Below are positions 24,651 to 38,214 of a DNA stretch of 64,000 bases, in pieces. Numbering within the stretch: position 1 is the first letter of the stretch; each line of letters opens with the position of its first letter. The stretch is taken from NCBI RefSeq assembly GCF_051014445.1, contig NC_135136.1, forward strand, positions 26,554,001 to 26,618,000, in the 5' to 3' direction. The position numbers and the translations under genes were made by a program. The notes under the pieces were generated by a model. It did no database searches. It was given only the letters and a program-made list of their open reading frames with translations, and was not told the origin of the DNA. The DNA is from Colletes latitarsis. Lineage: Eukaryota; Arthropoda; Insecta; Hymenoptera; Colletidae.

Positions 24651-25850
24651 CAGATCGGAGCCAAGTTTAATGGACTGTTCCAGTGTGGTACCATAATTAC
24701 TACGTGATTCAAACCAGAAAAAACCCAGGATCTGACCAACAAGTATGCGAAGAATGCAAAATCATGAGCCAGTTGCGGTCATAACTCATACCTAACCCAG
24801 ACCTAATCGGGTTTATCCTCTAAAATATTGACCGAATCCAGGTTTAATTGACTGTTACTGTGTGGTACCACATTACTACGTGATTCAAACCCGAAAAAAC
24901 CCAGGATCTGGCCAATAAGAATGCGGAAAAGGCAAAATCATGAGCCAGATGCGGGCATAACCCAGACCTAGCCCAGACCTAACCTGTTTTATCCTCTAAA
25001 ATATTGATCGAAACCAAGTTTAATGGACTGTTTCTGTGTGGTACCACATTACTACGTGATACAAACCCTAAAAAACCCAGGATCTGGCCAGCAAGTATGC
25101 GAAGAAGGCAAAATCATGAGCCAGATGCGGGCATAACACAGACCTAACCCAGACCTAACCGCTGTTATCCTCTAAAATATTGATCGAAACCAAGTTTAAT
25201 GGACTGTTCCAGAGTGGTACCATAATTACTACGTGATTCAAACCCGAAAAAACCCAGGATCTGACCAACAAGTATGCGAAGAATGCAAAATCATGAGCCA
25301 GTTGCGGGCATAACCCAGACCTAACCCTGACCTAATCGGTTCTATCCTCTAAAATTTTGATCGAAACCAAGTTTAATGTAACTGTTCCAGTATGGCTCCA
25401 CATTACTACGTGATTCTAACCAGAGAGAACCAAGGATCTGGCCAACAAGAATGCGAAGAAGGCACAATCATGAGCCAGATGCGGGCATAACCCAGACCTA
25501 ACCCCGACCTAACCGGTCTTATCCTCTAAAATATTGATCGAAACCAAGTATAATGGACTGTTTCAGTGTGGTACCGTAATTACTACGTGATTCAAACCCG
25601 AAAAAACCCAGGATCTGACCAACAAGTATGCGAAGAAGGCAAAATCATGAGCCAGATGCGGGCATAACCCAGACCTAACCCAGACCTAATCGGTTTCATC
25701 CTCTAAAATATTGATCGAAACCAGGTTTAATTGTCTGTTTCAGTGTGGTACCACATTACTACGTGATTCAAACCCTAAAAAAACTCAGGATCCGGCCAAC
25801 AAGTATGCGAAGAAGGCAAAATCATGAGCCAGATGCGTGCATAACCCAGA
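24651..25850 (+). repeat. Block copy 2 (~1.2 kb, two monomers shorter than copy 1)
   Basis: Starts at GATCGGAGCCAAG and ends near the CTCAGGATCCGGCC unit. Near 25,030-25,070 a GTTTCTGTGTGG left half is joined to an ACTACGTGATACAAACCC right half. In copy 1 these belong to units two apart, so this is the scar of a two-monomer deletion. Confidence 0.75.
25361..25537 (+). repeat. Divergent monomer with GTATGGCTCCAC (copy 4 of 4)
   Basis: 177 bp and 3525 bp after copy 3. It shares with copy 3 the preceding CTAAAATTTTGATCG and the following GACCTAACCGGTCTTATCC, followed in both by an AAGTATAATGG unit. This supports a block duplication of the surrounding region. Confidence 0.8.
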
Positions 25851-28800
25851 CCTAACCGAGACCTAACCGGTGTTATACTCTAAAATATTGATCGAATCCA
25901 AGTTTAATGGACAGTTTCTGTGTGGTACCACATTACTGCGTGATTCAAACCCGAAAAAACCTAGGATCTGGTCAACAAGAATGCGGAAAAGACGAAATCA
26001 TGAGCCAGATGCGGGCATAACCCAGACCTAACCCAGACCTAACTGGTGTTACCGACTAAAATACTGACCGAATCCAGGTTTAATTGACTGTTACTGTGTG
26101 GTACCACATTACTACGTGATACAAACCCGAAAATTTCCAGGATCTGGCCAACAACTATGAGAAGAAGGCAAAATCATGAGCCAGATGCGGGCATAACCCA
26201 GACCTAACCCAGACCTAACCAGTGTTATCCATTAAAATGTGGATCGAAACCAGGTTTAATGGACTGTTTCTGTGTGGTACCACATTACAGCGTGATTCAA
26301 ACCCGAAAAAACCCAGGATCTGGCCAACAAGAATGCGGAAAAGGCAAAATCATGAGCCAGATTCGGTTATAACCCAGACCTAACCCAGACCTAACCGGTG
26401 TTACCGACTAAAATACTGATCGAAACCAAGTTTAATGGACTGTTCCAGTGTGGTACCATAATTACTACGTGATTCAAACGAGAAAAAACCCAGGATCTGA
26501 CCAACAAGTATGCGAAGAATGCAAAATCATGAGCCAGTTGCGGGCATAACACAGACCTAACCCAGACCTAATCGGGTTTATCCTCTAAAATATTGACCGA
26601 ATCCAGGTTTAATTGACTGTTACTGTGTGGTACCACATTACTACGTGATTCAAACCCGAAAAAACCCAGGATCTGGCCAATAAGAATGCGGAAAAGGCAA
26701 TATCATGAGCCAGATGCGGGCATAACCCAGACCTAGCCCTGACCTAACCTGTTTTATCCTCTAAAATATTGATCGAAACCAAGATTAATGGTCTGTTTCT
26801 GTGTGGTACCACATTACTGCGTGATTCAAACCCGAAAAAACCCAGGATCTGACCAACAAGTATGCGAAGAAGGCAAAATCATGAGCCAGATGCGGGCATA
26901 ACCCAGACCTAACCCAGACCTAATCGGTTTCATCCTCTAAAATATTGATCGAAACCAGGTTTAATTGTCTGTTTCAGTGTGGTACCACATTACTACGTGA
27001 TTCAAACCCTAAAAAAACTCAGGATCCGGCCAACAAGTATGCGAAGAAGGCAAAATCATGAGCCAGATGCGGGCATAACCCAGACCGAACCCAGACCTAA
27101 CCGATGTTGCCGACTAAAATACTGACCGAATCCAGGTTTAATTGACTGTTACTGTGTGGTACCACATTACTACGTGATACAAACCCGAAAGTTCCCAGGA
27201 TCTGGCCAACAACTATGCGAAGAAGGCAAAATCATGAGCCAGATGCGGGCATAACCCAGACCTAACCCAGACCTAACCAGTGTTATCCATTAAAATGTGG
27301 ATCGAAACCAGGTTTAATTGACTGTTTCATTGTGGTACCACATATCTACGTGATTCAAACCCGAAAAAACCCAGGATCTGGCCAACAAGAATGCGGAAAA
27401 GGCAAAATCATGAGCCAGATGCGGTCATAACCCAGACCTAACCCAGACCTAACCGGTGTTACCGACTAAAATACTGACCGAATCCAGGTTTAATTGACTG
27501 TTTCTGTGTGGTACCACATTACTGCGTGATTCAAACCCGAAGAAACCCAGGATCTGGCCAACAAGAATGCGGAAAAGGCAAAATCATGAGCCAGATACGG
27601 TTATAACCCAGACCTAACCCAGACCTAACCGGTGTTATCCTCTAAAATATTGATCGAAACCAAGTTTAATGGACTGTTCCAGTGTGGTACCATAATTACT
27701 ACGTGATTCAAACTAGAAAAAACCCAGGATCTGACCAACAAGTATGCGAAGAATGCAAAATCATGAGCCAGTTGCGGGCATAACACAGACCTAACCCAGA
27801 CCTAATCGGTTTTATCCTCTAAAATATTGACCGAATCCAGGTTTAATTGACTGTTACTGTGTGGTACCACATTACTACGTGATACAAACCCGAAAATTCC
27901 CAGGATCTGGGCAACAACTATGCGAAGAAGGCAAAATCATGAGCCAGATGCGGGCATAACCCAGACCTAACCCAGACCTAACCGGTTTTATCCTCTAAGA
28001 TATTGATCGAAACCAAGATTAATGGACTGCTTCTGTGTAGTACCACATTACTGCGTGATTCAAACCCGAAAAAACCCAGGATCTGGTCAACAAGAATGCG
28101 GGAAAGGCGAAATCATGAGCCACATGCGGGCATAACCCAGACCTAACCCAGACCTAACCGGTTTTATCCTCTAAAATATTGATCGAAACCAAGTTTAATG
28201 GACTGCTTCTGTGTAGTACCACATTACTGCGTGATTCAAACCCGAAAAAACACAGGATCTGGTCAACAAGTATGCTAAGAATGCAAAATCATGAGCCAGA
28301 TGCGGGCATTACCCAGACCTAACTCAGACCTAACCGGTTTTATCTTCTAAAATGTGGATCGAAACCAGGTATAATTGACTGTTACTGTATGGTACCACAT
28401 TACTACGTGATTAATACCCGAAAAAACCCAGGATCTGGCCAACAAGTATGCGAAGAATGCAAAATCATGAGCCAGATGCGGGCATTACCCAGACCTAACC
28501 CAGACCTAGCCCGTGTTACCGACTAAAATACATACCGAAACCAGGTTTAATTGACTGTTTCAGTATGGTACCACATTAGTACGTGATTCAAACCAGGGAA
28601 ATCCAAGGATCTGGCCAACAAGAATGCGAGGAAGGCAAAATCATGTGCCTGATGTGGGCATAACCCAGACCTAACCCAGACCTAACCGGTTTTATCCTCT
28701 AAAATGTGGATCGAAACCAGGTTTAATTGACTGTTACTGTGTGGTACCACATTACTACGTGATTAATACCCGAAAAAACCCAGGATCTGGCCAACAACTA

Positions 28801-31704
28801 TGCGAAGAAGTTAAAATCATTAGCCAGATGCGGGCATAACCCAGACCTAACCCAGACCTAACTGGTGTTACCGACTAAAATACTGACCGAATCCAGGTTT
28901 AATTGACTGTTAGTGTGTGGTATCACATTACTACGTTATTCAAACCAGAGAAAACCAAGGATCTGGCCAACAAGAATGCGGAAAAGGCAAAATCATGAGC
29001 CAGATACGGTTATAACCCAGACCTAACCCAGACCTAACCGGTGTTATCCTCTAAAATATTGATCGAAACCAAGTTTAATGGACTGTTCCAGTGTGGTACC
29101 ATAATTACTACGTGATTCAAACCAGAAAAAACCCAGGATCTGACCAACAAGTATGCGAAGAATGCAAAATCATGAGCCAGTTGCGGGCATAACACAGACC
29201 TAACCCAGACCTAATCGGTTTTATCCTCTAAAATATTGATCGAAACCAAGTTTAATGGACTGTTCCAGTGTGGTACCACATTACTGCGTGATTCAAACCC
29301 GAAAAAACCCAGGATCCGGCCAACAAGAATGCGGAAAAGGCAAAATCATGAGCCAGATGCGGTCATTACCCAGACCTAACCCAGACCTAACCGGTGTTAC
29401 CGACTAAAATACTGACCGAATCCAGGTTTAATTGACTGTTTCTGTGTGGTACCACATTACTACGTGATACAATCCCGAAAATTACCAGGATCTGGCCAAC
29501 AAGTATGCGAAGACCGCAAAATCATGAGCCAGATGCGGGCATAACGCAGACCTAACCCAGACCTAATCGGTTTTATCCTCTAAAATATTGATCGAAACCA
29601 GGCTTAATTGTCTGTCTCAGTGTGGTTCCACATTACTACGTGATTCAAACCCTACAAAACCCAGGATCTGGCCAACAAGTATGCGAAGAAGGCAAAATCA
29701 TGAGCCAGATGCGGTCATAACCCAGACCTAACCCAGACCTAACCGGTGTTTCCGACTAAAATACTGACCGAATCCAGGTTTAATCGTCTGTTACTGTGTG
29801 GTACCACATTACTACGTGATACAAACCCGAAAATTCCCAGGATCTGGCCAACAACTATGCGAAGAAGGCAAAATCATGAGCCAGATGCGGGCATAAGCCA
29901 GACCTAACCCAGACCTAACCGGTGTTCTACTCTAAAATATTGATCGAATCCAAGTGTAACGGACTGTTTCTGTGTGGTACCACATTACTGCGTGATTCAA
30001 ACCCGAAAAAACCCAGGATCTGGCCAACAAGAATGCGGAAAAGGCAAAATCATGAGCCAGATACGGTTATAACCCAGACCTAACCCAGACCTAACCGGTG
30101 TTACCGACTAAAATACTGACCGAATCCAGGTTTAATTGACTGTTACTGTGTGGTACCACATTACTACGTGATACAAACCCGAAAATTCCCAGGATCTGGG
30201 CAACAACTATGCGAAGAAGGCAAAATCATGAGCCAGATGCGGGCATAACCCAGACCTAACCCAGACCTAACCGGTTTTATCCTCTAAGATATTGATCGAA
30301 ACCAAGATTAATGGACTGCTACTGTGTGGTACTACATTACTACGTGATTAATACCCGAAAAAACCCAGGATCTGGCCAACAACTATGCGAAGAAGGTAAA
30401 ATCATGAGCCAGATACGGTTATAACCCAGACCTAACCCAGACCTAACCGGTGTTATCCTCTAAAATATTGATCGAAACCAAGTTTAATGGACTGTTCCAG
30501 TGTGGTACCACATTACTGCGTGATTCAAACCCGAAAAAACCCAGGATCCGGCCAACAAGAATGCGGAAAAGGCAAAATCATGAGCCAGATGCGGTCATAA
30601 CCCAGACCTAACCCAGACCTAACCGGTGTTCCCGACTAAAATACTGACCGAATCCAGGTTTAATTGACTGTTACTGTGTGGTACCACATTACTACGTGAT
30701 TCAAACCCGAAAAAACCCGGGATCTGGCCAATAAGAATGCGGAAAAGGCAAAATCATGAGCCAGATGCGGGCATAACCCAGACCTAACCCAGACCTAACT
30801 AGTGTTATCCTTTAAAATGTGGATCGAAACCAGGTTTAATCGTCTGTTCCAGTGTGGTACCATAATTACTACGTGATTCAAACCCGAAAAAACCCAGGAT
30901 CTGACCAACAAGTATGCGAAGAATGCAAAATCATGAGCCAGTTGCGGGCATAACCCAGACCTAACCCAGACCTAATCGGTTTTATCCTCTAAAATATTGA
31001 TCGAAACCAAGTTTAATGGACTGCTTCTGTGTAGTACCACATTACTGCGTGATTCAAACCCGAAAAAACCCAGGATCTGGTCAACAAGAATGCGGGAAAG
31101 GCAAAATCATGAGCCAGATGCGGGCATAACCCAGACCTAACCCAGACCTAACTGGTGTTACCGACTAAAATACTGACCGAATCCAGGTTTAATTGACTGC
31201 TACTCTGTGTTAGCACATTACTACGTGATACAAACCCGAAAATTCCCAGGATCTGGCCAACAAGAATGCGGAAAAGACAAAATCATGAGCCAGATGCGGT
31301 CATAACCCAGACCTAACCCAGACCTAACCGGTGTTACCGACTAAAATACTGACCGAATCCAGGTTTAATTGACTGTTACTGTGTGGTACCACATTACTAC
31401 GTGATACAAACCCGAAAATTCCCAGGATCTGGCCAACAAGTATGCGAAGAACGCAAAATCATGAGCCAGATGCGGGCATAACCCAGACCTAACCGAGACC
31501 TAACTGGTGTTACCGACTAAAATACTGACCGAATCCAGGTTTAATTGACTGTTACTGCGTGGTACCACATTACTACGTGATACAAACCCGAAAATTCCCA
31601 GGATCTGACCAACAAGTATGCGAAGAATGCAAAATCATGAGCCAGATGCGGGCATAACCCAGACCTAACTCAGACCTAACCGGTATTATCCTCTAAAATG
31701 TGGA
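25851..31704 (+). repeat. Array segment, last part of the left-type classes
   Basis: About 33 monomers of the left-half classes in a shuffled order, with copies of the GACCGAACCC, ACCAGGGAAATCC (28.6 kb) and GTGTAGTACC groups. Small oddities: CCACATATCTACG near 27340, and the GGGCAACAAC variants near 27908 and 30198. No long block duplication was recognised. Confidence 0.7.
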
Positions 31705-32056
31705 TCGAAACCAGGTTTAATTGACTGTTACTGTGTGGTGCCCCATTACTACGTGATTAATACCCGAAAAAACCCAGGATCTGGCCAACAAATATGCTAA
31801 GAAGGTAAAATCATTAGCCAGATGAGGGCATAACACAGACCTAACTCAGACCTAACCGGTATTATCCTCTAAAATGTGGATCGAAACCAGGTTTAATTGA
31901 CTGTTACTGTGTGGTGCCCCATTACTACGTGATTAATACCCGAAAAAACCCAGGATCTGGCCAACAACTATGCTAAGAAGGTAAAATCATTAGCCAGATG
32001 AGGGCATAACACAGACCAAACCCAGACCTAACCGGTGTTACCGACTAAAATACGGA
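31705..32056 (+). repeat. Tandem pair of near-identical GTGGTGCCCCATT monomers
   Basis: Units start at 31705 and 31881, exactly 176 bp apart. They share the private GTGGTGCCCCATTACTACG, CTAAGAAGGTAAAATC and AGATGAGGGCATAACACAG. The tails differ (CTCAGACC/GGTATTATCC against CCAGACC/GTGTTACCGAC). This looks like a recent single-unit duplication and lies close to the change from left-type to right-type classes. Confidence 0.82.
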
Positions 32057-33561
32057 CCGAATCCACGTTTAATTGACTGTTAGTGTGTGGTACCACAATA
32101 CTACGTTATTCAAACCAGAGAAAACCAAGGATCTGACCAACAAGTGTTCGAAGAAGGCAAAATCATGGGCCACATGCGGGCATAACCCAGACCTAACCCA
32201 GACCTAACCAGTGTTATCCTCTAAAATATTGATCGAAACCAAGTTTAATGGACTGTTTCTGTGTGGTACCACATTACTGCGTGATTCAAAACCGAAAAAA
32301 CCCAGGATCTGGTCAACAAGAATGCGGAAAAGGCGAAATCATGAGCCAGATGCGGGCATAACCCAGACCTAACCCAGACCTAACCGGTGTTACCGACTAA
32401 AATACTGACCGAATCCAGGTTTAATTGACTGTTACTGTGTGGTACCACATTACTACGTGATACAAACCCGAAAATTCCCAGGATCTGGCCAACAAGTATG
32501 CGAAGAAGGCAAAATCATGAGCCAGATGCGGGCATAACCCAGACCTAACCCAGACCTAACCGGTGTTACCGACTAAAATATTGATCGAAACCAAGTTTAA
32601 TGGACTGTTTCTGTGTGGTACCACATTACTGCGTGATTCAAAACCGATAAAACCCAGGATCTGGTCAACAAGAATGCGGAAAAGGCGAAATCATGAGCCA
32701 GATGCGGGCATAACCCAGACCTAACCCAGACCTAACCGGTGTTACCGACTAAAATACTGACCGAATCCAGGTTTAATTGACTGTTACTGTGTGGTACCAC
32801 ATTACTACGTGATACAAACCCGAAAATTCCCAGGATCTGGCCAACAAGTATGCGAAGAACGCAAAATCATGAGCCAGATGCGGGCATAACCCAGACCTAA
32901 CCCAGACCTAACCGGTGTTATACTCTAAAACATTGATCGAATCCTAGTTTAACGGACTGTTTCTGTGTGGTACCACATTACTGCGTGATTCAAACCCGAA
33001 AAAATCCAGGATCAGGCCAACAAGAATGCCGAAAAGGCAAAATCATGAGCCAGATGTGGTCATAACCCTGACCTAACCCAGACCTAACCGGTGTTACCGA
33101 CTAAAATACTGACCGAATCCAGGTTTAATCGACTGTTACTGTGTGGTACCACATTACTACGTGATACAAACCCGAAAATTCCCAGGATCTGGCCAACAAC
33201 TATGCGAAGAAGGCAAAATTATGAGCCAGATGCGGGCATAACCCAGACCTAACCCAGACCTAACCGGTGTTATACTCTAAAATGTTGATCGAATCCAAGT
33301 GTAACGGACTGTTTCTGTGTGGTACCACATTACTGCGTGATTCAAACCCGAAAAAACCCAGGATCTGGCCAACAAGAATGCTTAAAAGGCAAAATCATGA
33401 GCCAGATGCGGTTATAACCCAGACCTAACCCAGACCTAACCGGTGTTATCCTCTAAAATATTGATCGAAACCAAGTTTAATGGACTGTTCCAGTGTGGTA
33501 CCATAATTATTACGTGATTCAAACCAGAAAAAACCCAGGATCTGACCAACAAGTATGCGAA

Positions 33562-34679
33562 GAATGCCAAATCATGAGCCAGATGCGGGCATAACCCAGA
33601 GCTAACCCAGACCTAACCGGTGTTATGTTCTAAAATATTGATCGAATCAAAGTGTAACGGACTGTTTCTGTGTGATACCACATTACTGCGTGATTCAAAC
33701 CCGAAAAAACCCAGGATCTGGCCAACAAGAATGCGGAAAAGGCAAAATCATGAGCCAGATGCGGTTATAACCCAGACCTAACCCAGACCTAGCCGGTGTT
33801 ACCGACTAAAATACTGACCGAATCCAGGTTTAATTGACTGTTCCTGTGTGTTACCACATTACTACGTGATAAAAAACCCGAAAATTCCCAGGATCTGACC
33901 AACAAGTATGCGAAGAATGCAAAATCATGAGCCAGATGCGGGCATAACCCAGACCTAACTCAGACCTAACCGGTTTTATCCTCTAAAATGTGGATCGAAA
34001 CCAGGTTTAATTGACTGTTACTGTATGGTACCACATTAGTACGTGATTCAAACCAGAGAAATCCAAGGATCTGGCCAACAAGAATGCGAGGAAGGCAAAA
34101 TCATGAGCCTGATTTGGGCATAACCCAGACCTAACCCAGACCTAACCGGTTTTATCCTCTAAAATGTGGATCGAAACCAGGTTTAATTGACTGTTACTGT
34201 GTGGTACCACATTACTACGTGATTAATACCCGAAAAAACCCAGGATCTGGCCAACAACTATGCGAAGAAGGTAAAATCATTAGCCAGATGCGGGCATAAC
34301 CCAGACCTAATCCAGACCTAACCGGTGTTACCGACTAAAATACTGACCGAATCCAGGTTTAATTGACTGTTAGTGTGTGGTACCACATTACTACGTTATT
34401 CAAACCAGAGAAAACCAAGGATCTGTCCAACAAGTGTTCGAAGAGGGCAAAATCATGGGCCAGATGCGGGCATAACCCAGACCTAACCCAGACCTATCCA
34501 GTGTTATCCTCTAAAATATTGATCGAAACCAAGTTTAATTGACTGTTACTGTGTGTTACCACATTACTACGTGATACAAACCCGAAAATTCCCAGGATCT
34601 GACCAACAAGTATGCGACGAATGCAAAATCATGAGCCAGATGCGGGCATAACCCAGACCTAACCCAGACCTAACCGGTG
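33562..34679 (+). repeat. Four-copy 1.1-kb segment, copy 1
   Basis: Starts at GAATGCCAAATC and includes AGAGCTAACC, TTATGTTCTAAAAT, GAATCAAAGTGTAACGG, GATAAAAAACCC, GATTTGGGC, GTGTTCGAAG and GCGACGAATG marks in order. Later copies lie at +13,721, +18,651 and +23,757 bp without length change at the landmarks checked. This copy has more private bases than the others, such as GACTGTTCCTGTGTG near 33838 and GAAGAGGGC near 34440. Confidence 0.8.
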
Positions 34680-37320
34680 TTATCCCCTAAAATGTGGATC
34701 GAAACAAGGTTAAATTGACTGCTTCAGTGTGGTATCATATTAGTACGTGATTCAAACCCGAAAAAACCCAGGATCTGGCCAACAACTATGCGAAGAATGC
34801 AAAATCATGAGCCAGATGCGGGCATAACCCAGACCTAACCCAGACCTAACCGGTGTTACCGACTAAAATACTGACCGAATCCAGGTTTAATTGACTGTTA
34901 CTGTGTGGTACCACATTACTACGTGATACAAACCCGAAAATTCCCAGGATCTGACCAACAAGTATGCGAAGAATGCAAAATCATGAGCCAGATGCGGGCA
35001 TAACCCAGACCTAACTCAGACCTAACCGGTATTATCCTCTAAAATGTGGATCGAAACCAGGTTTAATTGATTGTTTCAGTGTGGTACCACATTAGTACGG
35101 GATCCAAACCCGAAAAAACCAAGGATCTGGCCAACAAGTATGCGAAGAAGGCAAAATCATGAGCCTGATGTGGGCATAACCCAGACCTAACCCAGACCTA
35201 ACAGGTTTTATCCTCTGAAATGTGTATCGAAACCAGGTTTAATTGACTGTTACTGTGTGGTACCACATTACTACGTGATTAATACCCGAAAAAACCCAGG
35301 ATCTGGCCAACAACTATGCGAAGAAGGTAAAATCATTAGCCAGATGAGGGCATAACACAGACCAAACCCAGACCTAACCGGTGTTACCGACTAAAATACG
35401 GACCGAATCCACGTTTAATTGACTGCTACTGTGTGGTACCACATTACTACGTTATTCAAACCAGAGAAAACCAAGGATCTGACCAACAAGTGTTCGAAGA
35501 AGGCAAAATCATGAGCCAGATGCGGGCATAACCCAGACCTAACCCAGACCTAACCAGTGTTATCCTCTAAAATATTGATCGAAACCAAGTTTAATGGACT
35601 GTTTCTGTGTGGTACCACATTACTGCGTGATTCAAAACCGAAAAAACCCAGGATCTGGTCAACAAGAATGCGGAAAAGGCGAAATCATGAGCCAGATGCG
35701 GGCATAACCCAGACCTAACCCAGACCTAACCGGTGTTACCGACTAAAATACTGACCGAATCCAGGTTTAATTGACTGTTACTGTGTGGTACCACATTACT
35801 ACGTGATACAAACCCGAAAATTCCCAGGATCTGGCCAACAACTTTACGAAGAAGGCAAAATCATGAGCCAGATGCGGGCATAACCCAGACCTAACTCAGA
35901 CCTAACCGGTTTTATCCTCTAAAATGTCGATCGAAACCAGGTTTAATTGACTGTTCCTGTGTGATACCACATTACTACGTGATTAATACCCAAAAAAACC
36001 CAGGATCTGGCCAACAAGTATGCGAAGAATGCAAAATCATTAGCCAGATGCGGGCATAACCCAGACCAAACCCAGACCTAGCCCGTGTTACCGACTAAAA
36101 TACAGACCGAAACCTGGTTTAATTGACTGTTTCAGTGTGGTACAACATTAGTACGTGATTCAAACCAGAGAAAACCAAGGATCTGGCGAAGAAGAATGCG
36201 AGGAAGGCAAAATCATGAGTCTGATGTGGGCGTAACCCAGACCTAACCCAGACCTAACCGGTTTTATCCTCTAAAATGTGGATCGAAACCAGGTTTAATT
36301 GTCTGTTACTGTGTGGTGCCACATTACTACGTGATTAATACCCGAAAAAACCCAGGATCTGGCCAACAACTATGCTAAGAAGGTAAAATCATTAGCCAGA
36401 TGCGGGCATAACCCAGACCTAACCCAGACCTAACCGGTGTTACCGACTAAAATACTGACCGAATCCAGGTTTAATTGAATGCTAGTGTGTGGTACCACAT
36501 TACTACGTTATTCAAACCAGAGAAAACCAAGGATCTGTACAACAAGTTTCGAAGAAGGCAAAATCATGGGCCAGATGCGGGCATAACCCAGACCTAACCC
36601 AGACCTAACCAGTGTTATCCTCTAAAATATTGATCGAAACCAAGTTTAATGGACTGTTTCTGTGTGGTACCACATTACTGCGTGATTCAAACCCGAAAAA
36701 ACCCAGGATCTGGCCAACAACTATGCGAAGAATGCAAAATCATGAGCCAGATGCGGGCATAACCCAGACCTAACCCAGACCTAACCGGTGTTACCGACTA
36801 AAATACTGACCGAATCCAGGTTTAATTGACTGTCACTGTGTGGTACCACATTACTACGTGATACAAACCCGAAAATTCCCAGGATCTGACCAACAAGTAT
36901 GCGAAGAATGCAAAATCATGAGCCAGATGCGGGCATAACCCAGACCTAACCCAGACCTAACCGGTGTTATACTCTAAAACATTGATCGAATCCAAGTTTA
37001 ACGGAATGTTTCTGTGTGGTACCACATTACTGCGTGATTCAAACCCGAAAAAATCCAGGATCTGGCCAACAAGAATGCGGAAAAGGCAAAATCAAGAGCC
37101 AGATGCGGTCATAACCCTGACCTAACCCAGACCTAACCGGTGTTACCGACTAAAATACTGACCGAATCCAGGTTTAATCGACTGTTACTGTGTGGTACCA
37201 CATTACTACGTGATACAAACCCGAAAATTCCCAGGATCTGGCCAACAACTATGCGAAGAAGGCAAAATTATGAGCCAGATGCGGGCATAACCCAGACCTA
37301 ACCCAGACCTAACCGGTGTT

Positions 37321-37969
37321 ATACTCTAAAATGTTGATCGAATCCAAGTGTAACGGACTGTTTCTGTGTGGTACCACATTACTGCGTGATTCAAACCCGA
37401 ATAAACCCAGTATCTGGCCAACAAGAATGCTTAAAAGGCAAAATCATGAGCCAGATGCGGTTATAACCCAGACCTAACCCAGACCTCACCGGTGTTATCC
37501 TCTAAAATATTGATCGAAACCAAGTTTAATGGACTGTTCCAGTGTGGTACCATAATTATTACGTGATTCAAACCAGAAAAAACCCAGGATCTGATCAACA
37601 AGTATGCGAAGAATGCAAAATCATGAGCCAGTTGCGGGCATAACACAGACCTAAACCAGACCTAATCGGTTTTATCCTCTAAAATACTGATCGAAACCAA
37701 GCTTAATGGACTGTTCCAGTGTGGTACCACATTACTGCGTGATTCAAAACCGAAAAAACCCAGGATCTGGTCAACAAGAATGCGGAAAAGACGAAATCAT
37801 GAGCCAGATGCGGGCATAACCCAGACCTAACCCAGACCTAACCGGTGTTACCGACTAAAATACTGACCGAATCCAGGTTTAATTGACTGTTACTGTGTGT
37901 TACCACATTACTACGTGATAAAAAACCCGAAAATTCCCAGGATCTGACCAACAAGTATGCGAAGAATGC
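37321..37969 (+). repeat. Block with 61-codon marker, copy 1 (partners at 46.64 and 56.68 kb)
   Basis: Contains TACTCTAAAATGTTG, AAGTGTAACGG, CAGTATCTGG, AATGCTTAAAAGG, GACCTCACCGG, TACCATAATTATTACG and AAGCTTAATGG in order. The same order is found +9319 and +19,355 bp away. An accidental minus-strand frame of 61 codons (37461-37646) is identical in all three, which shows how closely they match; it is not a gene. Confidence 0.8.
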
Positions 37970-38214
37970 AAAATCATGAGCCAGATGCGGGCATAACCCA
38001 GACCTAACTCAGACCTAACCGGTTTTATCCTCTAAAATGTGGATCGAAACCAGGTTTAATTGACTGTTACGGTGTGGTACCACATTACTACGTGATTAAT
38101 ACCCGAAAAAACCCAGGATCTGGCCAACAACTATGCGAAGAAGGTAAAATCATTAGCCAGATGCGGGCATAACCCAGACCTAATCCAGACCTAACCGGTG
38201 TTACCGACTAAAAT

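Larger units (their letters stand above)
32057..38214 (+). repeat. Transition segment; founder-like copies of right-half blocks
   Basis: About 35 monomers. New class marks first appear here: GATAAAAAACCCG (33.87 kb), GTATCATATTAGTACG (34.73 kb), GTACGGGATCCAAACC (35.10 kb) and GGCGAAGAAGAATGCG (36.18 kb). A TTGATCGAAACCAAG dimer is repeated at 32233 and 32585 (352 bp). Two stretches, 32.9-34.9 and 36.9-38.9 kb, resemble each other with offsets of about 4049 then 3873 bp. Confidence 0.75.
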
